This document shows, piece by piece, positions 1-6,146 of a stretch of DNA of 8,808 nt. Origin of the DNA: Clostridia bacterium (GTDB lineage Bacteria; Bacillota; Clostridia; Oscillospirales; CAG-272); contig JAFQAM010000269.1 in the NCBI GenBank assembly GCA_017416885.1, forward strand, positions 1-8,808. The letters run 5' to 3'. A program made the translations under genes and the position numbers. The notes beneath the pieces are model-generated. The model ran no database searches. It worked only from the letters and a program-made list of their open reading frames with translations, and had not been told where the DNA came from. The stretch's first letter is position 1; each line of letters begins with the position of its first letter.

Positions 1-250
1 GTCTGCGCCAAAGCTCGAAAAAATTCTCTACGGATTTATTCGCTCTGAGATGCGAGCAGTTTCAAATGAGAAAACAGGTTGGATTACAAGGCGAAAAAGT
101 GCAGGCAATTAAAGAATTGTCAAGCTTTTTCAACACAGTAAATCAAGCTGTTTTCCATTTCAAACCAAACGGGTTCGATTCCCGTAAGGCTACAATGTAG
201 CAGAAAAAACACGGTAAATTTACTTGCTTTTAGCTATTACATTATTTTAA
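1..250. other. Unassigned left edge; possible 3' end of a truncated gene
   Basis: No gene can be named here. On the plus strand two overlapping frames run in from the window edge. The frame starting at base 2 stays open to a TAA at 110-112 and reads SAPKLEKILYGFIRSEMRAV and onward. The frame starting at base 3 stays open to a TAG at 198-200 and ends in the residues NGFDSRKATM. The first ATG of the longer frame (66) has no ribosome binding site, so if it is coding it is the tail of a gene that starts outside the window. Its last codons overlap a tRNA-like hairpin, which speaks against a normal protein end. Bases 202-250 are A/T-rich with nothing recognisable. Confidence 0.25.
169..201 (+). other. 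tRNA T-arm-like hairpin followed by a palindrome
   Basis: Bases 169-185 form a perfect T-arm: a 5-base-pair stem ACGGG/CCCGT closing the loop TTCGATT, inside the classic GGTTCGATTCC context. No matching 5' acceptor strand, D-arm or anticodon arm can be folded upstream, and no CCA follows, so this is not an intact tRNA gene. Immediately after it, 189-201 is a perfect palindrome, GCTACA-A-TGTAGC. A tRNA 3'-end remnant left by an integrative element is possible; so is chance resemblance. Confidence 0.35.
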
Positions 251-256
251 ATACTA

Positions 257-300
257 AAAACACTTATGGCGCAAAATGCATCATAAGTGTTTTGTTTTTT
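257..300. terminator. Strong hairpin terminator, probably bidirectional
   Basis: A perfect 12-base-pair stem (257-268 with 282-293, AAAACACTTATG/CATAAGTGTTTT) encloses a 13-base loop. It is followed on the plus strand by G and six T residues (295-300). Read on the minus strand the stem ends in five U residues. It lies directly after the stop codon of the minus-strand AraC gene (304), so its main role is probably to end that transcript, while also stopping any transcript coming from the left edge. Confidence 0.85.
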
Positions 301-303
301 AGA

Positions 304-1122
304 TTATTGATTTTTAAGGTATTTCAAGATCTCGGTGGGGGAGTGGCCTGTAATTTTTTTGAACACCTTGGAAAAATATGAGTAGTCGCTATATCCGCAG
401 GCGGTTGATATTTCCGACATATTCATATTTCCCTTTTGAATAAGCTCGCAGGCGTACTGTATTCTCAGCTTGTTGAGATAGCTTATAAAGCCGATTTGCA
501 TATTCTTTTTGAAAAGTGAGGAAAGATATTTTTCGGTATATGAAAATACATTTGCAAGCCTGCCAAGTGAAATATCGCTTTCTCTGTAATGGTAGTCCAC
601 ATAATCCACTATGCTTTGGAAAATGCCGCTTGAATTTTTCTGCTCGTCTGTTTCAAACTCGTTTTCTCCGTTATCAAAAAATGATAGAGCATAATAGAGA
701 ATCGCTTCTGCAAGCAGGCTTGAATTAAATGGCGTTATTCTGCGAATGGCATTTTCAAACATTGTGCAAAGAAAGTCAAAATCGGAATAATAGGGATTTT
801 CGGGAGTTATATTACATTTTGGCAGTCGGGAAATAGCGCCGCTTCCCATAAAGCTGATATAAATATATTCAAATTCATCATCTGCATCTAAACAGTAAGG
901 ATATGCAGGAAATGCAAAAAAAGCATCTCCTCTTTTTAAGGAATATTCCTTATTTCCCATACGCAAGGTGGCTTTTCCCTTGGTAACTATATGAAAAACA
1001 TATATTGGATGCAAAAACGGTTGCTTTAAGGTCAGACATTCGGTTTCATATACAAAGCGCACAGCCTGTATTGTTGAATCCTCATTCTTAGCCGACATAA
1101 AGCGACATATACTTTTGCTCAT
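304..1122 (-). CDS. AraC-family transcriptional regulator with cupin-type sensor domain
   Basis: This 272-residue cytoplasmic protein has the two-domain layout of AraC/XylS regulators. Residues about 30-95 form a cupin-like effector domain: HPIYVFHIVTKG, then SLKRGDAFFAFPAYPY, where the RGD..F..P pattern is typical. Residues about 168-268 hold the paired helix-turn-helix DNA-binding domain. Its second half carries the family signature from YACELIQKGNMNMSEISTAC through GYSDYSYFSKVFKKITGHSP. The length is normal for the family. The ATG at 1122 is supported by a GGGGG-type ribosome binding site eight bases upstream on the minus strand. The gene is transcribed divergently from the GH109-like gene and shares with it a 177-base intergenic region. 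AraC proteins so placed usually activate the neighbouring sugar-use genes. The effector cannot be read from sequence. Family assignment is very secure; the target set is inferred from a repeated operator at 1217-1262 and 2445-2490. Confidence 0.95.
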   Translation of the reverse strand: MSKSICRFMSAKNEDSTIQAVRFVYETECLTLKQPFLHPIYVFHIVTKGKATLRMGNKEYSLKRGDAFFAFPAYPYCLDADDEFEYIYISFMGSGAISRLPKCNITPENPYYSDFDFLCTMFENAIRRITPFNSSLLAEAILYYALSFFDNGENEFETDEQKNSSGIFQSIVDYVDYHYRESDISLGRLANVFSYTEKYLSSLFKKNMQIGFISYLNKLRIQYACELIQKGNMNMSEISTACGYSDYSYFSKVFKKITGHSPTEILKYLKNQ

Positions 1123-1151
1123 AGATGTTACCCCCTTGCTTTTTTTATTTC

Positions 1152-1181
1152 ATTATAGCTTTTTAAAATAATGCTTGTCAA
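1152..1181 (-). promoter_or_regulatory. Sigma-A-type promoter of the AraC regulator
   Basis: Read on the minus strand this is TTGACA (plus-strand bases 1176-1181), an 18-base spacer, and TATAAT (plus-strand bases 1152-1157). Both hexamers match the consensus exactly. The expected start of transcription is near 1145, giving a short leader of roughly 20 bases that includes the ribosome binding site. Confidence 0.8.
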
Positions 1182-1184
1182 GGA

Positions 1185-1207
1185 AAAATCCTTATTTTCA
1201 GGATTTT
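1185..1207. promoter_or_regulatory. Inverted repeat AAAATCC-N9-GGATTTT in the divergent control region
   Basis: Perfect 7-base arms at 1185-1191 and 1201-1207 lie just upstream of the -35 box of the AraC promoter. A second, smaller repeat (AAGGA-AAAA-TCCTT, 1180-1193) overlaps its left arm and that -35 box. The position suits an operator that tunes expression of the regulator. The A/T-rich composition makes chance repeats more likely, so the confidence is modest. Confidence 0.35.
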
Positions 1208-1216
1208 ATTCATAAT

Positions 1217-1262
1217 AAACACGAAAATTTGCATTTACATATTAGTGGCTTTTTGCTAAAAT
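1217..1262 (+). promoter_or_regulatory. Promoter plus putative AraC-type operator of the GH109-like gene
   Basis: The promoter is TTTACA (1234-1239), a 17-base spacer and TAAAAT (1257-1262), with TGC directly before the -10 box (extended -10). Upstream, partly overlapping the -35 box, is AAACACGAAAATTTGCATT (1217-1235). The same box, with 18 of 19 bases identical, precedes the secreted-protein gene at 2445-2463, at the same distance from an identical -10 box. Within the module, TTTGC ends at 1232 and again at 1256, about two helical turns apart, as expected of tandem half-sites bound by an AraC-type protein. The weak -35 box fits activator dependence. Confidence 0.7.
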
Positions 1263-1299
1263 GACAGTATAGAGTATTTCTGAATTAAGAGGTATAAGT

Positions 1300-2394
1300 A
1301 TGAAAAATAGAGTAATAAAATTAGGCGTTGTAGGTCTTAAAAGAGGGGCTTATGTGGCTTGGACAGTAATAGGCGATGACAATGTGGTTATCCGCGCCAT
1401 TGCCGACAGTGACAAGAAAGTCCTTGAAGATTGCAAAAAGGACTACGAGAAAAACGGAGTTAAGGATTTACTTTGCTTTGATAGCATAGAGGAGCTTTTA
1501 AAAAGCGATATAGACGCGGTATATATTGCAACAGACAAGCCTCTACATACAAAGCATACCTTAATGGCGCTTGAAGCGGGCAAGCATGTATTAAGCGAAA
1601 TACCCGTAATAGAAACGGTAGAGGAAGCAAAAATTCTTTATAATGCGGTAAAATCACATCCCGAGCTAAAATATATGGTGGGAGAAAATTGCTTTTATTG
1701 GGAGTTTATTCAGGCGTGGAAAAGAATGCGCGAGGACGGAAAATTCGGCGATATTCTTTATGCGGAATCCGAATATTTGCACGCAACCAATCCCGACGAT
1801 ATTAAGCCATACGAACAGGAAAATCACTGGCGAAAATATAATAATGCAATAACCTACCTAACACACAATTTAGGACCGCTTCTTTATATAATGGACGACT
1901 ATACCGTCAGCGTTTCCTGTATGACACCAAGCTCCGCAAAATATAATCAGTACAGCGAGGGTGACGAAAACGGTATAGCAATCTTTAAAACGGCAAAAGG
2001 TGCCGTTATTCGCATATTTATCGGCTTTGGTATGTATGTTGGCTATGACCACAATTTTGCATTGTACGGAACTCGTGGCTCTATTCTTACAGATAAAACC
2101 AAGCCACTTGAGGAAGCCACCTCATTTGCCAAGCTTCACGAAATACCAGATACCTTTGAAAAGTATTTTGAAATCCCTGTTAAATTATCAAATACAGGCG
2201 ATATTTACGGACACGGTGGAGTGGATGCAAAAATGATACGCGACTTTATAAAATGTATAATTAACGACACAGAGCCGCCTGTTAATGTGGAAATGGGAAT
2301 AAAAATCTCGCTTCCGGGTATAATAGCCAACGAGTCCGCAAAGCGTGGCGGAGAGCTTATGAAAATACCCGAAATCGAAGAGTTACTGAAATGA
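1300..2394 (+). CDS. Gfo/Idh/MocA-fold protein, GH109-like (candidate NAD-dependent glycosidase or sugar oxidoreductase)
   Basis: This 364-residue cytoplasmic protein has an N-terminal Rossmann NAD(P)-binding domain (LGVVGLKRGAYV, residues 8-19; IDAVYIATDKPLHTKHTLMA, 71-90) and a C-terminal alpha/beta substrate domain. The usual EKP motif is replaced by SEIP (99-102). Several landmarks match the GH109 branch rather than plain dehydrogenases: GENC with Glu129, GKFGDILYAESEYLH with Tyr159, HWR with Arg178, YLTHNLGP with Tyr186 and His189, and a late HGGVD (306-310). As I recall the founding GH109 alpha-N-acetylgalactosaminidase, its active-site Glu, Tyr, Arg, Tyr and His sit in these same motifs. 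Such enzymes cleave glycosides by transient NAD-dependent oxidation at C3. The ATG follows AAGAGG (1287-1292) by seven bases. There is no signal peptide. No terminator is visible after the stop, so readthrough into the next gene is possible. The fold is near certain; the glycosidase activity and its substrate are inference. Confidence 0.85.
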   Translation: MKNRVIKLGVVGLKRGAYVAWTVIGDDNVVIRAIADSDKKVLEDCKKDYEKNGVKDLLCFDSIEELLKSDIDAVYIATDKPLHTKHTLMALEAGKHVLSEIPVIETVEEAKILYNAVKSHPELKYMVGENCFYWEFIQAWKRMREDGKFGDILYAESEYLHATNPDDIKPYEQENHWRKYNNAITYLTHNLGPLLYIMDDYTVSVSCMTPSSAKYNQYSEGDENGIAIFKTAKGAVIRIFIGFGMYVGYDHNFALYGTRGSILTDKTKPLEEATSFAKLHEIPDTFEKYFEIPVKLSNTGDIYGHGGVDAKMIRDFIKCIINDTEPPVNVEMGIKISLPGIIANESAKRGGELMKIPEIEELLK

Positions 2395-2444
2395 TAGTTG
2401 CGCAGTAAGTGTAAAACTGTAATTTTAAGGAAATTGTACATATA

Positions 2445-2490
2445 AAACACGAAAATTTACATTCAAAAAACTAACGACTTTTGTTAAAAT
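2445..2490 (+). promoter_or_regulatory. Second copy of the putative AraC-type operator and promoter
   Basis: AAACACGAAAATTTACATT (2445-2463) is followed by a poor -35 box TTCAAA (2462-2467), a 17-base spacer and TAAAAT (2485-2490), with TG two bases ahead of the -10 box. Every element sits exactly 1228 bases after its counterpart at 1217-1262. Allowing one gap, the spacer is also related (YTARYGRCTTTT, then GYTAAAAT). The very weak -35 box suggests the promoter needs an activator, plausibly the AraC protein encoded at 304-1122. Confidence 0.7.
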
Positions 2491-2492
2491 TA

Positions 2493-2530
2493 ATTTGGGG
2501 AGATATAACTCTCTCTAATATTGCCCAAAT
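2493..2530 (+). other. Hairpin in the 5' leader of the secreted repeat protein
   Basis: ATTTGGG (2493-2499) pairs with CCCAAAT (2524-2530), and GAGA (2500-2503) can pair with TCTC inside the loop. The structure starts within a few bases of the predicted transcription start and ends six bases before the AAGGAG ribosome binding site. It could stabilise the 5' end of the message or affect translation. It has no U-tract and matches no riboswitch that I know. Confidence 0.35.
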
Positions 2531-2549
2531 ATTTATAAGGAGAAAGAAA

Positions 2550-4298
2550 ATGAAAAAGAAATTATTTATTTCATTATTAATCGTTACGGTGTTTGTTTTC
2601 TTGTTTGCGCTTAGTGTAAATGCAGAGGTTACCGTATATGATGACGCACCTGCAAAGACAAATCTTGAGGTCAGAACCGATGACCTTGTAGTGTTTCAGG
2701 ATGGTTTTTGCTGTCCTTCTGCATACATATTTAAAGATGTGACAGAAACAGCAAACGGTTGGAAAGGGGGATCAACGCTTGATGATGTAATGGACTTTTC
2801 GTTCCTTAAAACAAAGGGAAAGTCATACGGATATTACGATATCGTAAGCATTGATTTACCTCAAGGTATGACTTATGTAGGTGGCTACGGTATTCAAGGC
2901 TCATCTAACATAAAGAAAATATCCTTCCCTGATACAATAACAGGATTTGGTATGGCAGTTTTAGCAGATTGTACATCTCTTGAGGAATGTGTATTTGAAC
3001 ACGATGAAAACGACAATCTTACTACACTTTGTCCCGAATTCTTTGACAATTGCCCAAATTTAAAATCAATAAGCTTACCTGATTGCATTACAACATTTGG
3101 TTGGAATCAACATAATTTAGACGGTGCATATTTCAGAGGCTGCACCAGCTTAGGCGCAATTCACCTACCAAAGAATTTACAAGTTATGTATGGGCAAACA
3201 GATGGCAAGTCTGTTTTCGGCAATTTACCAAATGCATATTTTGTAAACGAGCCATTTACATACGATAATATTCCTCAAAAGCCTGATGTATATTATTTTC
3301 CAAGCGGTCTTACAACCGTTTCGGGAACAGTATTTAGAGGATGTAAGAATCTTAACAACATATTAGTGTTTGGTCAAAGCACCACATCTATCACTCGCGG
3401 TTGGGAATTTGAAGAAGCAGCGGCAGGCGATGGAGCAAGACCAACTGTTGTATTCCTTGGCGATATGACAAGCGTAAATGTAAACGGATGGAATGTTAAT
3501 GCGGTTTATTTTGCAAACGAAAATGACATTAATGCATCAACAGCAGGTGTTAGCGGAAGTGCAACGATTTATTACTGCAATGCAGAGGGCAACACAAACC
3601 ACTTAACAGAAACATCAGTTGATATGCCGGCTAGTTGTGAAGTTAATGCCGCAAAGGTAATATCTTGCTTCTGTGGTTATGAAACAAGGCAAGAGGTAGC
3701 AGGTACAGCATTATCACACGATTACGATTATGCAAACAGCAAGGCAACTCTTGTTTCTTTAACATATACAAGTTACACATCAAAAGGTAAAAAGGTAGTT
3801 GCTTGCGCAAATTGCGGAGTAAACGGAGAGTTTGAAGCATCTGCTTTATTTGTATGTCAAGGCTATTCAACCCCGTTAGACGGCAGAGGCGCTCTTGCAA
3901 TCGGATATACTATCAATAACGAAGCTATCAAGGAATACGAAAAAACAACAAACAAAACCTTGAAATACGGCGTATTCGCAGTATTAAAGGATAAGCTTGG
4001 TACAAATGATATTTTCGATGAAAACGGCAACACAGCTCCAAACGCAGTAACCGCTGAGGTGTCAGGCGATAATTATGTAGCCGTTGAATTTAAAATCACA
4101 GGCTTTACAGACACATATAAGGACTTAAAGCTTGCTATGGGAGCATATGTTATCGCAACAGAAAATGAAGCAAGCGACGGCGAAGTTACTGAGAGCAAGC
4201 CTGAATATTCCTACCTGCAAGCAGGCGCGCTAAGCGAAAATGAAAAATATTCATTTGTTTCCTATAATGATGTTTTTTTGGCTAAGATTGCCGCGTAA
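2550..4298 (+). CDS. Secreted leucine-rich-repeat (BspA/LRR_5-like) surface protein with Cys/His module
   Basis: The ATG at 2550 (582 residues) is preceded by AAGGAG (2537-2542) and begins a clear Sec signal peptide: MKKK, a hydrophobic core, and likely cleavage after SVNA at residue 25. A longer frame back to TTG at 2481 would run through the promoter -10 box and is rejected. Residues about 95-310 hold degenerate BspA-like leucine-rich repeats with the recurring pattern C-x-x-L-x-x-I-x-L/F-P (CTSLEECVFE, CPNLKSISLP, CTSLGAIHLP, CKNLNNILVF). Residues 343-430 form a Cys/His module: Cys363, CFCG at 373-376, SHDYDY, ACANCG at 418-423. Residues about 432-582 are an unrecognised, apparently beta-rich C-terminal domain. 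I see no LPxTG, SLH or other anchor, so the protein is either released or held by the C-terminal domain. Repeats of this type usually mediate adhesion or binding; the ligand is unknown. It carries the same operator as the GH109-like gene and ends at a strong terminator. Confidence 0.85.
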   Translation: MKKKLFISLLIVTVFVFLFALSVNAEVTVYDDAPAKTNLEVRTDDLVVFQDGFCCPSAYIFKDVTETANGWKGGSTLDDVMDFSFLKTKGKSYGYYDIVSIDLPQGMTYVGGYGIQGSSNIKKISFPDTITGFGMAVLADCTSLEECVFEHDENDNLTTLCPEFFDNCPNLKSISLPDCITTFGWNQHNLDGAYFRGCTSLGAIHLPKNLQVMYGQTDGKSVFGNLPNAYFVNEPFTYDNIPQKPDVYYFPSGLTTVSGTVFRGCKNLNNILVFGQSTTSITRGWEFEEAAAGDGARPTVVFLGDMTSVNVNGWNVNAVYFANENDINASTAGVSGSATIYYCNAEGNTNHLTETSVDMPASCEVNAAKVISCFCGYETRQEVAGTALSHDYDYANSKATLVSLTYTSYTSKGKKVVACANCGVNGEFEASALFVCQGYSTPLDGRGALAIGYTINNEAIKEYEKTTNKTLKYGVFAVLKDKLGTNDIFDENGNTAPNAVTAEVSGDNYVAVEFKITGFTDTYKDLKLAMGAYVIATENEASDGEVTESKPEYSYLQAGALSENEKYSFVSYNDVFLAKIAA

Positions 4299-4324
4299 GC
4301 TTGATACGGCTAACTGAATAATTT

Positions 4325-4360
4325 AATGGGATTTTGCTTTATGCAAAATCCCATTTTTTT
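4325..4360 (+). terminator. Strong rho-independent terminator
   Basis: A perfect 13-base-pair stem (AATGGGATTTTGC at 4325-4337 with GCAAAATCCCATT at 4343-4355) closes a five-base loop and runs into a T-tract to 4360. It begins 26 bases after the stop codon of the leucine-rich-repeat gene and isolates it from the membrane-protein operon. Confidence 0.95.
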
Positions 4361-4369
4361 CTTAATATA

Positions 4370-4384
4370 TTAACAATATGTTAA
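4370..4384. promoter_or_regulatory. Upstream operator candidate, TTAACA-N3-TGTTAA
   Basis: This is a perfect inverted repeat with 6-base arms (7 if the flanking A and T are counted) about an ATA centre. It lies 26 bases upstream of the -35 box of the membrane-protein operon. The same TTAACA-N3-TGTTAA occurs again at 4475-4489, downstream of the promoter. I cannot assign it to a known regulator family. Confidence 0.5.
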
Positions 4385-4410
4385 TTTGCTTCGAGGTGCT
4401 CAGACTTATA

Positions 4411-4439
4411 TTGACAAAATTATATTATAGTGATATAAT
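4411..4439 (+). promoter_or_regulatory. Perfect-consensus sigma-A promoter of the membrane-protein operon
   Basis: TTGACA (4411-4416), a 17-base spacer and TATAAT (4434-4439) match the consensus at every base. Transcription should start near 4446, giving a leader of about 60 bases before the ATG at 4507. A promoter this strong usually needs repression, which fits the two flanking palindromes. Confidence 0.9.
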
Positions 4440-4474
4440 TTCGTTGTCATAAATATAAACGATTTATGAATAAA

Positions 4475-4489
4475 TTAACAAATTGTTAA
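4475..4489. promoter_or_regulatory. Downstream operator candidate, TTAACA-N3-TGTTAA
   Basis: This is a second copy of the inverted repeat at 4370-4384, here about an AAT centre, lying in the 5' leader 17 bases before the start codon. The two centres (4377 and 4482) are 105 bases apart, close to ten helical turns, so a protein bound at both sites would face the same side of the DNA with the promoter in the loop between them. As RNA the repeat would form only a weak hairpin, so a DNA operator is the better reading. Confidence 0.5.
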
Positions 4490-4506
4490 CCACGAAAGAG
4501 AGAAAT

Positions 4507-5298
4507 ATGATATTATTAACTGTCACGCCTCATTTATTTGATCTTGGCCATATTCTGTATATTTCAATATCAGCGGTGTTGACCTGCGTTATTTTGATTT
4601 TAGCGCGTATGCTTATAAAATCTCAGAGCAGTAAAAATCTATTTCTGAGGCTATGGGCGATTTTTACTGTTGTAATTCATTACAGCGTAATATATGTTGA
4701 TTTTCTGAGTAGCGGAAAGCTGCAAATCGGAGAAAATATGATATTTGCAATACACCCCTGCAATGTTTGTATGTGGCTTCTTTTAGCAGTATCGCTTATA
4801 AAAAAACAGGATACTGCGGTATTCAGAATTATTGCCGAGTTTGTATTCTGGGCGGGAACAATCTGCGGAATTATCGGCATTGTGCTGAACGAAAACTATG
4901 CAGCATTAGGGCTTGGTAATTACGAAGCGTTTAAGGGATTGTTAAGCCATTCCACAATGATAATCGGCTCGCTTTATATGTTAGTGGGCGGATATATCAG
5001 AATAAGAGTATTCAATGTAGTCAGCGTAATATCGGGGCTTATACTCTTTGTTGTAAACGGAACGTTCATAAACGGAATTTATAAGCTTTTTGACAGAGGC
5101 GAGCCAAATTCAATGTACCTGCAAAAGCCGCCCTTTCCCGATATGCCTTGGTTAAATACCGTTTTTATTGGAATTATAGCTGTATTTGTGTGCTTTATAA
5201 TCACTTCTCTTTATGAGCAAATCGCTTTGAAAAGAGACGAAAGATGGTATGCAAGACTGCAAAAAATATATGAAGAAAAGTATAAGGAGAAAAAATGA
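4507..5298 (+). CDS. YwaF/TIGR02206-like multi-pass membrane protein (first of a tandem pair)
   Basis: This is a 263-residue integral membrane protein with about seven hydrophobic segments (roughly residues 14-36, 46-67, 77-98, 105-127, 147-162, 168-190, 217-236) and a basic cytoplasmic tail. Family-like marks are HPC at 83-85, near the start of the third segment, a membrane His at 148 (LLSHSTMI), and NSMYLQKPP at 201-209, close to the NYMYL..KP pattern of YwaF/TIGR02206 proteins. That family is grouped with animal TMEM164, which has been reported as a cysteine-dependent lysophospholipid acyltransferase. An acyltransferase or lipid role here is inference only. The start is set at ATG 4507 behind GAAAGAGAG; a TTG at 4483 lies inside the downstream palindrome and is rejected. 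The stop overlaps the next start by four bases (ATGA), so the pair is co-transcribed and probably translationally coupled. The gene is clearly real; the function is unknown. Confidence 0.8.
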   Translation: MILLTVTPHLFDLGHILYISISAVLTCVILILARMLIKSQSSKNLFLRLWAIFTVVIHYSVIYVDFLSSGKLQIGENMIFAIHPCNVCMWLLLAVSLIKKQDTAVFRIIAEFVFWAGTICGIIGIVLNENYAALGLGNYEAFKGLLSHSTMIIGSLYMLVGGYIRIRVFNVVSVISGLILFVVNGTFINGIYKLFDRGEPNSMYLQKPPFPDMPWLNTVFIGIIAVFVCFIITSLYEQIALKRDERWYARLQKIYEEKYKEKK

Positions 5299-6125
5299 GA
5301 GAATTATTTTTTAAGCTTTTTGAGCAATCCCATTTTGATACAGGCATAAAAATATCCGCTTTTTCAGTATCGCACATAGTTTATCTTGTACTTATAATAG
5401 GAGCAATAGTCGGCGGATACTTCCTTATCAGAAACAGCTCAATGGAAAAAAAGGAAAGCATAATGGGGCTTTTGGTAATTATGCTTACTGTTTCATACAT
5501 ATCCGATTTCTTTGTGCACGAGTTTGTTTACGGCACACCCACTGAGCCCGGCGGACTGAATATGGATAAGCTTCCGTTCCACATTTGCACTGTGCTTTGT
5601 CCCCTTGCTTGCTTTGCGCAGTTTAATAAAAAATTCAGATTTATGCGTGAGCCTACGGTAGTTCTTGCCGTTCTTGCGCCACTTATGTATTTATGTTATC
5701 CCGCAAGCATTGGAGATGGAGAGCCCTGGTGCTATCAGGCTGTGCAAACAATGTTTTTCCACGGCGTTTTACTTGCGTGGGGAGTTTTAAATATTGCTTT
5801 GAAGGTAACAGAGCTTGATATTAAAAGAGCTTGGAAATCAGGCGCGATGCTTGTATTCATTACAATCTGGGCAAAGCTTGGAAATGTTCTGTTAGAGCAC
5901 AATTGGTTTTTCCTGGAGGAGGATGCATTTTACATCGGATTGGTTGAAAAGGGCGTAATTCCAAAATGGCTGCTGATGGTAATCAATCCTGCGGTATTTT
6001 TCTTAGCAGCGCTTGCGGTTTACGGAATTTATTATCTTGTTATAAAATATAAAAAGCCGCGTAAAGATGAGAACGCTTTACAAAAGAAGCAGACAAAAGC
6101 CGAGTCTGATTTAGTCCACGCGTAA
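5295..6125 (+). CDS. YwaF/TMEM164-like multi-pass membrane protein (second of a tandem pair)
   Basis: This is a 276-residue integral membrane protein with six or seven hydrophobic segments (about residues 24-45, 57-79, 95-110, 118-137, 148-170, 183-200, 225-250) and a charged, Lys-rich C-terminal tail. It carries the better match to the family hallmark, LPFHIC at 93-98 (YwaF-type proteins have LPLHLC or similar). A second membrane His is at 156 (MFFHGVLLAW), in the same relative place as His148 of the upstream protein. The two genes are therefore probably diverged paralogues, perhaps partners in one complex. The ATG overlaps the previous stop (ATGA) and has its own AAGGAG (5284-5289), five bases upstream. 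There is no signal peptide, as expected. By analogy with TMEM164, Cys98 and the His residues could be catalytic; this is untested. The operon ends at the hairpin at 6147-6178. Confidence 0.8.
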   Translation: MRELFFKLFEQSHFDTGIKISAFSVSHIVYLVLIIGAIVGGYFLIRNSSMEKKESIMGLLVIMLTVSYISDFFVHEFVYGTPTEPGGLNMDKLPFHICTVLCPLACFAQFNKKFRFMREPTVVLAVLAPLMYLCYPASIGDGEPWCYQAVQTMFFHGVLLAWGVLNIALKVTELDIKRAWKSGAMLVFITIWAKLGNVLLEHNWFFLEEDAFYIGLVEKGVIPKWLLMVINPAVFFLAALAVYGIYYLVIKYKKPRKDENALQKKQTKAESDLVHA

Positions 6126-6146
6126 TTGCCTGTAAATTAATTAACA

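Noticed and set aside
169..196. Intact tRNA or tmRNA 3' end
   Set aside because: Only the T-arm is present. No acceptor partner, D-arm, anticodon arm or CCA can be found, and the sequence after the T-arm does not match a tmRNA end.
516..728. Plus-strand frame of 70 codons inside the AraC gene
   Set aside because: It is a shadow of the AraC coding sequence on the other strand, with no ribosome binding site or recognisable motif.
2481..2549. TTG start giving the leucine-rich-repeat protein a 23-residue N-terminal extension
   Set aside because: It begins inside the promoter just before the -10 box, has no ribosome binding site, and would bury a textbook signal peptide that starts at the well-placed ATG 2550.
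4483..4506. TTG start for the first membrane protein
   Set aside because: It lies within the TTAACA-N3-TGTTAA palindrome and has no ribosome binding site; ATG 4507 follows a purine-rich GAAAGAGAG.
4446..4506. Riboswitch in the leader of the membrane-protein operon
   Set aside because: The leader is about 60 bases, very A/T-rich, and contains only the short palindrome; no known aptamer motif is visible.
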